Assembly (NCBI RefSeq): GCF_963583255.1
Contig: NC_084809.1
Location: 1,059,001 to 1,123,000, forward strand
Length of the DNA stretch: 64,000 bases
Direction: 5' to 3'
Source: Pyrus communis
Taxonomy: Eukaryota; Streptophyta; Magnoliopsida; Rosales; Rosaceae
In this document: piece after piece, positions 22,414 to 32,675 of the stretch
How positions within the stretch are numbered: position 1 is the first letter of the stretch
Layout of the letters: each line of letters starts with the position of its first letter
Notes under the pieces: generated by a model
Told to the model about the DNA's origin: nothing
Seen by the model: only the letters and a program-made list of their open reading frames with translations
The model's database searches: none
Made by a program: the position numbers and the translations under genes

Positions 22414-22977
22414 ATGGCCTCGGTAAGTTTGTATTCCACGTAACATGTGCATCTGCATTTCATTTCGAGTTTATATGTTTTAGCCTCGATGATGTCCGTC
22501 TTTCTCAATTTCAACGTACGATGTGCTGAGAAAGACAAACACATGGATGTATACAATTGGTAAAACCAAATAATGTATTGTGGGTTTTGTGGAGCAGGAG
22601 ATGGGACGGCCCTTGCCCAAATTTGGAGAGTGGGATGTGAACAACCCGGCATCAGCCGAAGGGTTTACTGTGATATTCACCAAAGCTAGAGATCAGAAGA
22701 TGAACAATGGGGCTGCCAATGGGACTCCATCCTCAACCAAACCAATAAACGATCAATATCCCCAAGAGGTAATTAACTTAACAACATTATTCACTCTCAA
22801 TATCTACGCATTCTAGTTTATGAGAGGCGGTAAATTGCCCTAACTAACTTGCCTAACTCACGTTTGCCCTAAAATTAGTTGCATTAATCGTATTTCGTAT
22901 TCGTTCCTCTCTTGGGAGTTTTGTATCAATGATTGCTTCTTATTTGAATGCAGAAGAAATGGTTTTGCTGTTTGTGA
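22414..22977 (+). CDS. RIN4/NOI-family peptide
   Basis: Three exons: 22414-22422 (only MAS), 22598-22768 and 22954-22977, coding 67 residues. NOI proteins are small relatives of RIN4, a membrane-bound hub of plant immunity. The motif LPKFGEWD, close to the (V/L)PxFGxW site cut by the bacterial protease AvrRpt2 in RIN4, is at residues 8-15, followed by NNPASAEGFTVIFTKARDQK, the NOI signature. The end, KKWFCCL, has a Cys pair suited to palmitoylation and membrane anchoring, as in RIN4. The nine-base first coding exon and 24-base last exon are why only the middle exon is obvious. Family assignment is firm; a role in defence is inferred from the family. Confidence 0.92.
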
Positions 22978-23850
22978 AGATCTCCAAGCTTTGGTGTTTC
23001 TGAGAATCTGAGATGTTGTTGTTCGAGCATTTGTAATTGAATTATCTCTAGCTTTTGATGATTAATCCTTGTTTAGAGATTAAAACCTTAATTGTCCATG
23101 TTCCCCATATTTTGTGTAGATTAATACATATTTAAATTGTAGGAAGAAAGGTGGCAGAAATACCACATAGGATATCTCTCTAGCAATTGTAGTACTTCTG
23201 GAAAAATTCCAATGAAAAGTCTTTCTTTTTTACACTTTAATTTCCTCTATTTGATTATAACCAGTAATTAATATATTTACGAAATTGCCCATACTTTCGT
23301 TGAAATATTCGAAAAACCAAATACGATATGGAAACAAGGGGTGAAATGCAAACTTCACTCTATAACAGTGAGGAAAATCAATGAATATCGCTGCTATTTA
23401 CCAATTCACTATATAAATTTTGCCAAAATCCATTGCAGATTTCAAATTTTTTAATACTTTCTAAGAATTTTTTTTTTCTTTAATTTCGACTAAATCTGAA
23501 TAAGTTGATACGCTCACCAGCCCAATTACAATTTTCCATAATTTCCATCGAATAGCAACCGATATTGATATATCCATAAATACTTTCATGAATTTGCATA
23601 CCAATATTTTAATTATGACATCCAAATTAAGCCATCCAATTTTTGTTATAAATTAGACAAAAGCTAGCCATCAATGTATACAGATGATGTACCTACGAAA
23701 TTAACGAAAATTACCATAGTTTTAACATTAAACAAAGACTCCAGCAATTAATAACCCTAAATATTAATCAACATCCAAGACTCTAGAAATTAACAACCCT
23801 AACCAGTAATAACCATGCTAATTAACATTCCACAAACTTAATTAATCAAA
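22978..23850. other. Intergenic between convergent NOI and phytocyanin genes
   Basis: AT-rich 3' flanks. Nothing recognisable. AACCCTAA-type echoes occur (near 23752 and 23793) in a weak local duplication, ATTAATAACCCTAA / ATTAACAACCCTAA. Confidence 0.55.
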
Positions 23851-24750
23851 CTAGAACATAACAGAAGCAACAACATACGACATAACAAACTGAACAAGGA
23901 CAAGTTTGGAGACTCTGACTGAGGAAACCGCAGCACCGGAAGATTTTATGGCGTCACCACCCGACGGAGAGTCCTCATCCTCCGCCACCATCACCTTAAC
24001 TATCATGCGCTGTCCCCTCTCGCAGTGTCCAGCTGCTCCACTGATGAAGTAGAAGGAGCCCGAGTGGTCGAACGTGTAAACGGTGTTTCCAGTGTTCGAG
24101 AAGAAATTGGGGCGAGTCGAGTTGCACTTTTTGTACTCCGCCTCTGTCACCTCCATCACCGAGTCCTTCTTGTAGTGAAAGCCTACAAAACCAAAACATC
24201 TCATTACAAGGCGATATTCTAAGGTACTCTAATATACTCGAAGGAGATTCATGTTTTATTTTGTAATAAACCTACAAAACAACATAATAACAAAACAAAT
24301 GCGATATTCTAATTAAGCTACTCTAATATATTAGGACTGAGATTCAACTTGTGTTTCGTTGTGTACCTAAAATCTAAAAACTAAACAACATAATAAAGCG
24401 ATATTCTAAGCTACTAAAAAATGTGGGAGGGAGATTCAACTTGTGTTTTATTGTGTACTACATACCAAAAGAACGTTAAAACAACATAAAAACGATATTC
24501 TTAACTAGTATGATGTATTTGTAGTGAGATTCGAGTTTGGGTGCATGCTATGTGTGTACTTACGCAGGGTGTCGCCAACTTGGAACCGGTTTTCAGAGGC
24601 CCAATCGTTGTAGATTTTGGTGTCGTTGGCGGGAGGGACAACCCAGTCTTTGTTTCCACCAACTTGGAACTCGAAGGCGGAGACGAAATGACCATAGCAG
24701 AAGAAAAACATCACCAGAGAAAACAGAAAGATCATGTTGAAGTTAGCCAT
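23851..24750 (-). CDS. Early-nodulin-like phytocyanin (GPI-anchored)
   Basis: Two exons, 24750-24564 and 24182-23851, coding 172 residues. There is a clear signal peptide (residues 1-25, ending GHFVSA) before the cupredoxin start FEFQVGGNKDWVVPP. The domain continues with IYNDWASENRFQVGDTLRFH, YKKDSVMEVTEAEYKKCN and FYFISGAAGHCERGQRM. In copper-binding phytocyanins the first ligand is a His in the segment after FHY; here that place reads KKDSVMEV with no His, so copper binding is probably lost, as in early-nodulin-like (ENODL) proteins. The two Cys (KKCN, GHC) for the disulfide are kept. The C-terminus is Ser/Ala-rich and then hydrophobic, a GPI-attachment signal. The likely site of action is the outer face of the plasma membrane, with a role in cell-wall or carbohydrate interactions inferred from the family. 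Confidence 0.93.
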
Positions 24751-24981
24751 TTGGGAAATGCTTTTACAGAAGCTCTTTTGCTATTCGGGAGATGGAAGTA
24801 TTTCTGAGTGCAAAAACTGACTGCAATTTGTGAGATGGTTTGAGGTGGGAGGGGGTTAATAAAGAAGTGAGGGGGAGGGGAGGTTTAGAGTTAGTTACTT
24901 CACTAACACACGTAGTGGGAGGTTTACGTGGGATGAGAAGCTGGGAACTCGGTTTGACTCGGTCAAATTTTTAATGGAAAT

Positions 24982-25015
<34 letters not shown>

Positions 25016-25910
25016 TGTTTTGTTTTATGAGGTAATTGGATCACCGGTCCTTGGATTTTAGCTTAATTGGAGATTTGGTATCTGAACTAAAATTCTGACT
25101 TTGAGTATTGGTTTTTGAACTTGTTATATTGTGGAGCAATGGTAATTCGAGATTTGGATGAATGTTCTAATGGAGTTTGCCAAAATGATTATCGCTCTAA
25201 AGGGCGGCCACAAGCCAATAAGGCTCCCCACTTTGCTAAGGTCGGGAGTAATGTCTATTGTACGTAACCTTACTCTTATTTTGCAAAGAGGATGTACAGT
25301 ATAAAAAGCATCACTCTACTGTATAAAAAATTCAGGAGTCAATATACACAAATTATTAGTTCAAAAACCAAAGCTCTTATTGAATCAAAATTGAAGAACG
25401 ATGACGTCACGTGGAAGTTCAAAATGATTGTGGTGGAATATGGGGATCGTAACTTATGGGCTGTTGGAGCTTATAAAAGATTAAGAGACATTTTGTAACC
25501 ATCAAAGTACTTTTGATTACGTTCGACGATAAATTTTAGGCCGTTTATTGGTCATGAAAGTATTCCTAATTGCTTTTTCATAAAGTATTTAGATTTTTAA
25601 TAAATTTTTTGATGTGTTTCTAATTAAAGTACTTTTTAACGAGATCATTTTTGCATTGTTGTTTAATGAACTCTGAATAAAGCAAATGTTGAGTTAGGAT
25701 TCGAAATTTCGAACACAGAACTTCGGGTGCTGCGTTAAACGCTTATAATTTCTTACATCACAAAATATGGTACATTGAAAAATACATGTGTATTTGTATA
25801 CAGTACACTCGAAAATACATTCTTGGGTGTATCCGAACAATGAACAAGGTAAATCTTTGAAGAATGAACAAGGATATTTCTAAAAACAAACCTACTTGTA
25901 ACACAATTCA
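24751..25910. other. Intergenic with a long poly-T run
   Basis: The promoter of the phytocyanin gene lies at the left. A T-run of about 28 bases sits near 24987-25014, possibly the tail of a retroposed sequence or simple slippage. An open frame of 68 codons at 25292-25498 has no recognisable features and is not called. Confidence 0.55.
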
Positions 25911-28900
25911 CTATGTGATTGTCAGGTCTCTTACGATCCCTGACTCTGGATCTGTCCCATGGTTGCTTGTTTTCGTAAAACTAAAGGATTTCTGGCTGAA
26001 GAGCTGGGCGAAGGCACTCTTTGATCTCGGAACTGTTTTAGGTCCATTGCTCGGTTTGTTGCCACCGTTACTATGCTGTGCAAGATCATCGGAGATGGTG
26101 TTGACAAGATTCTCAAATCGACGCCTGAAAGTTGGATACCTCGAGATAGATTTAGTGATACCTTGGAGTCTGCACGACAGGATAAGCTGGACATATCATA
26201 AAAGCAAACGGGGAAAAATCAGACTCTGTAATACAAGAAAAAATTGCATCAGTACCTTCGAGCCAATGCATCAAGTTCAGCCTGTTTACGCTCTGATTCA
26301 GGTGGTGAGCCAATATTCGATTGTTTCAACCTCAAAGGATCCCCAGTCAGCAGAACTAATTTGCAAAGGTAGGCCTCTTCTGCTTCAGAAAGGTTTTCTG
26401 CTCTTATCTGGTCCTTGATGATCAACAGCGGATTGAAAAACCAATCAAAAAAAGTTTCTTTCGGTCTGTTTGTGGTAGTTATCTCAGTAGCATTGTCACC
26501 TGCATCAATCATGTATAAAGTTTAATAATAAGTTGCTAAGAATATCAAAGAAAGTGTTTATTTGGTCTGTTAAGTTAATTGGCGAGGGAAAAAAGAATTT
26601 GACTTACTTAACAATATTCCTAATGAATTGGCTTTTGCGGATCGCAGGAGTGTCTGAAGAAGGCAATATGCTGGTAAGCCAATGCTAATGACTCTGCTAC
26701 CTTGACTGGACTTGGAGTCTTCAAGATCTTGAAGCGTAATAGTTCCGTCAGCAACCATTTTTTCGCCGTGATGTTTACACTCCTTAAATAAACTATCAAT
26801 CAGCTGCATAGGCCATGAAAGTTGTTCAATGAGCACCGAAACCATGAACAAAATAGGATGTTCTTTCAGAAGTCAAAACTGTGTACTTTAGTCAACACAT
26901 CATCAAACGCATCCAGCTAAGATATAAATTTTGTTCCAGTACAAAGTAGCCCTTAATGTTAAACATAATACATAAGCAGTACCTCAAGGGGCTTCAATTC
27001 AATGATAGGAGTAGTGAATGAAGGTAAGCGGGAGGGAGCACCCCGAAAGGAGCCAGGCCTTGAGAAAGAGGGTGTGCGAGAGTTGGTCTGGGGCAATTCA
27101 GCCTTCTTTCGGTACTTTGGTCTGTCAGTACAAGAAATCTATTAGATAATGTCAAAGTACAAGCCACCCCGATATCAAAACTTAAAGTACAGAGTGCTGA
27201 CTAGAACCTTGGAAAGCAGGATCCTTCTGGCATGTCAAGGATGTCATTGCTGTATTCATCATATATGGCCAAGGATGCAACGATATAGCAAAGCCCCGAC
27301 CAAAATGAGGATTCCTGTAACACAAAGGTCATAAAATATCTTAATACTCGCAATCTGTATGACATGGACATAAGAAAAATCTCCGCTTTTGAATCGGTAT
27401 CAAGATCCTGTTATCAGATATGCATAGTTATTGCGTTTCCAAATGGGGAAATGTAATATATTTTCTCCAGTTTCAAACGTGTTTGACTCAAGCTATACGT
27501 ATGAATAACATAATCATTCAATCTAAACACATTTCATATCCTAACAACACAAAAAAAATATCTGAATATACAGAGATATACACAAGTTACATCAACGAAG
27601 TATGTCAGAGATAAAATGAGCAATGAATAACCTGATAAACAATCACTCCAGCGAAAGCACCAAGAAAGATACCAGCCACCATTGACGCCAACACTCCCCC
27701 AACAACAGCCAATGGCCAGACTAGGATAGCAAGACCCGCAAATGGAACACATATTGTTTCCAAGAAAGGGCCTTCTCGACCTATAAGGTCATGAAACAAA
27801 CGGTGCCACCCCTTGAAGAGCATGTATGGGCATTTGCATATGGCAATAAATGAGATCACTGGCATATCAACCAAGAAACCAAGGACTGCTAATATTACAG
27901 CCCCAGGAAGATACAGCACCCTGCAAGAAAGTTGAAAAACTTCCTGGTCAGACGAAAAGAATGATCATGATGGATAGGTCTAACAAAAAGATAAACCACT
28001 GGACCACAATAGCAAAAACCGATGAAACTGAAGTAATAAGGACACTTATCATGTATTATTCCTTCATCATTAACTTGTCTGATTGATATTCTAATAGAAA
28101 CACAAATAAGCAAGCAGTAGATTTTGAGAGGCAGAGCAAAACAACATACCTAATCTCATAATATTTTGCGCCCGGGGGACCTTCTTGTTGCAGGTCATCC
28201 ATAAGTGAGAAGTAAGTGTAGTAAAAAAAATCCCTGGTATCCCTCACAATAGTTAAGCACCTTTTGACGGTGCTCCAAGTTCCATCCTGAAACATGTTGT
28301 GAAAGATAATTCTCTGTTATGGAGGCAACAGGAGAAGAATTATTGGCAAGGAACAAGAACAACATAAGAATTGAAGACATACATAAAAGCAGTGGTACAG
28401 TTTATCGGTCTTCCCTTCTCCAACAGCTTCAAAAGTTCCCATTATCGGTGAAAAAAAGCCAAATGCCGCTCCACCCAAAATACTACCAACAATCCCAACC
28501 ACTGGCCACAAGATCAAGACGATAGGTAGTACACATAAGCAGTTAACAATCTTCAGAACTGGCCCTAATCTCTTAGACCTGAAAAAATATATATAGATAT
28601 ATAAAAAGAAGAATCATGAGGAAGGTATTCTTATGGTTTTGCTGCTTTAAACACAAGATGAGAATGAGATTTGAGAGAGATAACTATTGAAACATAGAAA
28701 TTTGAAGATAGAGGCCAAGGGACACACCTCAAAACGCAATAATAGGTCCACACAAAGTGTATTGGCCAAAGACCCAGTACGATACAGGTGTTTCCGACTG
28801 TCATGATAAGGCATATCAACGGGCAGAAAACGATACCTGAAACAATACTTGGATATTAGGTTTAACAAGCGTTACTGATATCATACTCTTTCAAGCAATG

Positions 28901-29590
28901 TCTCTCTTAACTAATCAATCAACTCCTAATATCAACATTAACAAACCATTTCAAGATTGAACGCCAATTCTAATTTCTCAAAGCAACATTCTAAAGGGGG
29001 TGTATTCAATTGGGAATTTAAGAAATTTTAGTGGATTTATAAATCCATGGATTTTTATAGAGTTTAAATGATTTGTAGAGATTTCATGTAAAATTTTGAT
29101 TCAATTCCCTTGAAATCTCTTGGGAAGAGGTGAGATTTGTGGATGCTTAAAATACACTACGGAATCTCTCCAATTCCCTCTAATTCCTCAATTTTTTCAA
29201 ATTCTTTAAAATCAAATTATAATTGAATACACTTAGAATGTTATAAACTTCTTTAAAATGCTAATTGAATACACCTGGATTTCTATCTTAAAATCCTGAT
29301 TGAAAACAGCCAAACAACTGCCAAGCCCGGAACGAGCAGAAGACATAGATTCGACAAAAGGGAAACGAAAATCAAGAACCCAAGTTGTAAAATTCATGAA
29401 AAAAACAACATAAAAGTTTCAAAAGGTTATCAGTTCCCCCGTTAAAACTCAGAATTTAATCGAGAAAACAACCACATAAATCAGTTTTTGAGTTACCTTT
29501 AATGGTGCCAAGAATCAGAAGCCCTATGAAGTAAGGAAGAAAGCAGATGAAGTTCCACAAAGAAGCCCAAACCCCCTTTGGAGGTTCCAT
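25911..29590 (-). CDS. Multi-pass membrane protein of the plant At3g27390 type
   Basis: Ten exons in minus order: 29590-29497, 28836-28728, 28578-28383, 28286-28150, 27920-27632, 27314-27208, 27121-26983, 26803-26608, 26499-26256 and 26169-25911, coding 589 residues with the frame kept across all nine introns. The N-terminal two thirds hold repeated hydrophobic segments: LWNFICFLPYFIGLLILG, IVFCPLICLIMTVGNTCI, LKIVNCLCVLPIVLILWPVV and LAILVWPLAVVGGVLASMVA. A hydrophilic region follows with a Ser/Pro/Arg-rich stretch (RTPSFSRPGSFRGAPSRLPS) likely in the cytosol, and then a charged C-terminal third. The family is plant-specific and, as far as I know, of unknown function. The start MEPPKGVWASLWN is the only ATG of the first exon. 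I see no known catalytic motif. Confidence 0.9.
28997..29312. mobile_element. R3 MITE, copy 1, in intron 1 of the membrane-protein gene
   Basis: Starts GGGTGTATTCAATTGGGAAT and contains TTTGTAGAGATTTCATGTAA, TTTTGATTCAATTCCC and GGTGAGATTTGTGGATGC, followed by inverted TTGAATACAC ends. A longer copy lies at 46826-47420. It has no coding frame. Confidence 0.75.
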
Positions 29591-32500
29591 TTTCCTTCTT
29601 ACTCCTCAGTCCTCACCAAACCAGATCTTCAAAAACAAAAATCAATAGAAACCCATCTCATATTCCACTCCAATTCCGACCTGCAGGCAGTAAAAATCCA
29701 ATCTTACTGACAGAAACAGTAAAACAAAGCAATAAACTACAAAACCCAGTTCAGAAACTTACCCAAAATCTGTGATTCACTCTTCTTCTGGCTTCAAGTT
29801 TTGATTTTTGAACCTTCGAGTTGAAAAATATGAACATTAAATAGTAAAAAATCACATGGGGTTTGTGATTTGTGAAACGATATGAAGGCGGTTGAAGAAA
29901 CGTTTCGAAGTGGTAGGAAAATTGTGAATGGTGGCGGGTACCATCCAGGAACCAGGAGGAGGAGCTCAAGGAGGATGATGCTTGAGCCGTATTTTACTTT
30001 TTAGATTTCTGTTCACTTGAAAGCAAAGCAAAGCAACCAAAAAAAAAAAAAAAACAAAAACAAAAAAAAATAAAACAAAAAAAAAAAATACAATAAACAA
30101 TTTGCACAAAGAATGAACACCACACAATGACTCGGACAACGCAGTTGCGCAGTACCATAAGTAATTTTATTTTCTTTCTTTCCTCTTATTTGATACAATG
30201 TTACAAACGACATTGGAAAAAAAAAAAAAAAAAAAAAGTAGAGAGTTAAATTCGAGACTCAGGGTAGAGAGTGAATATTTTTAACTGGACTACAAGTTTC
30301 GTGCCACTATTAATAGCAAGTAATGTTGTATGGCTGATATCGATATCATCTTAATAAGTTGCTCGTAATGTTGTATTATATTCGTTCGTAACACAAATAT
30401 GCCGTTTTGTGTTGACAGTAAAAAGTCTAAGTAGTGATTTTTGCAAACCCATTTTTAAGTAATGCACACCATTCTAATATTTTAAAAAAAACTAACAACA
30501 ACTACAAAATCAAACGTTGTCTTATTAAGTGAGATTGACGATATAAAATCTAAAATGACACTGCACTCAGAGTAAAAAAAAAGTGCATCATTTCCCTAGT
30601 ATAGATTTGCTATACTAATAATCTATTTTAATTTTTGTAAGTAATAACGTTATTTGAGAACAGGCTTAAATAATTTGAGATTTTCAAACCAAAACAATAA
30701 TTTTATAGATTTGATCTATTTGTTTGGACAACATCCAATCTACAGGCTCCACACACTTACTCAAAAGCATGTGATTTGATGTCCACCACAAGAATTTTGC
30801 TTGCAAATTTCAATGAACAATAATATTCTTTTCTAAATTGTCAAAAATTTCATCAATACTTCTTCTTAAAACGGATAAGAACGTATTCACGCTTTATAGT
30901 GGCCATGTGTCCCTTCCATTTTAATTCTCTGAATTCTTCAATTACTTCAATCAAAAATTGAATAGTCAGAAATTGATTTGATGTTCACTTTCACCTTCAC
31001 CTTCTTATGTTCATCTTCTTTCATGGTCACTTTCTCTTGTTCATCCTCTTTTCTCTTCTCCATCCCTCTCTCCAGCTTCAGAATTCAAGGATGCAGAAAA
31101 TTTGGAAGGAATGATCCGGAGAGAATCCCAATCCCTCCAATTGAACCTAAGTTTTGGCATCCAATGAAATAGCAAGTACTGTTGGTTAAACATAACAACA
31201 CGCATCTGTCAAAATCTCAGTTGCTTTTGTGTGCCAACAAAGGTGACTTTTGTATCTCTTTTTTCTTTTGGGCCGTTGGTCGTTGCCAAAGCAGGAGTTT
31301 AGACCGGGGCCAAATGATTGGACTTTATCTGGAGATTGCCTAAAATGCTCAAGCGTCCAATTCTTGCTACTCCTTTACAACGGTGGTAACTTGCAAGCAT
31401 CTTGATCTCCTGAGAAATAAAAACTTGCATAATCAAGAAATTCTTAGGTCCGGCAGATAGATTGTGTCACCCATGGATCACTATGACGTGATCCACCAGC
31501 AGCCGAACCAAAGAATTTCTTCACTTGGTGGCATTTATGAACCATCCAATAAAAAGAAAGAAGTATTCACTAACTATTAAGTCCCTTGAATCCATTACCT
31601 GTTTTTTTATTTTTATTTTTTTCTTTTCATACGAATGATAATTACAATAAATTATCTAAATTAGATGAAAGTAGACTCAAACTTGAGTAAAAAAAAAAGC
31701 ACACTGCTCTGCTAAGTTAGCTTAGTTCTTTTTTCTTATAAAGGATAAGGATAAAGTCCCTTCAGTTACAATAGCAAATTAACGCAGGTTACCAACAAGA
31801 AAAATAAATAAAATAATCCATCACAAAAAATTATTTGTCTTTTGAATTGTAAAGGAATAATTATCACATGATTAATTGCAAGATGTCATGTTTACCAATA
31901 AAAAAATTGTTATCAGTCAAAATCACCCTCTTCTTTAAGGAAGCAAAATATTTTGGTAAGGTAGAGCGAGATTCTCTTTGGATCTCACTGTCTCAATTGA
32001 ACTTGACGGTTTTTATTAGTTCATTTCGTTGGTCCACTCCACACAAATCAAAACCCAGATCTCTCTATTGAACAATCCTGATTTTCTGATCCTCGGGCTC
32101 CGGAACAATGAGTTCCGGAGAGGATCTCAGCTCGTTTAGATAATCCAGCATTGTACACAAAATATTCTCTTTTTTTATTATTCTTGTTACTTTAAATACA
32201 ATAGAATCCAGATATTATTCTTCTACGTAACTTCCACCATATATTGCTGTAAAGGTTTCCACCATATATTCCTTCTGGCACTTCAAAATGATGATTAGTT
32301 AGCATCTAATCTATATTACTATATTCAAATCTCTAATTTGCAGCACGGAAAATGCTAAGGAGACCACGCTCACTTGTATTACGTTGTATGAACTCTCAAA
32401 TAGAAGAATAAATGTAGTCTCCGTAGCATTACGACGTTTGACACAAAGAAGAAGTTTATCCACGTTGTAAGCAGAAAACGGACTGAAATTTATCCGAGCT

Positions 32501-32675
32501 GGATGTATTTGTTACAATGCAATCATGGGAAGTATACAGAGACGAATGAACAAAAATCAACGGAAAGTTCATACTTCGTAGTAACGAATACCTGGTTGTG
32601 TTGTGTCTTTACAGAGTATTTTCTTCGTTATCAGATGTTTTTGCATCTCTTGGGAGTTGTGAAACTTCTGAATTT
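29591..32675. other. Intergenic, about 3.1 kb
   Basis: AT-rich, with A-runs near 30040-30090 and 30216-30237. A small inverted-repeat element is at 32351-32430. Around 31960-32140 there are inverted GGATCTC / GAGATCC-like blocks that suggest a decayed element (GAGATTCTCTTTGGATCTC near 31968, and GGAGAGGATCTCAGCTCG near 32115). No gene is supported. Confidence 0.5.
32351..32430. mobile_element. Very small inverted-repeat element
   Basis: 80 bp: the left end AATGCTAAGGAGACCACG pairs with the right end GTAGTCTCCGTAGCATT (read inward AATGCTACGGAGACTAC). The short size and inverted ends suggest a MITE remnant. Confidence 0.5.
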
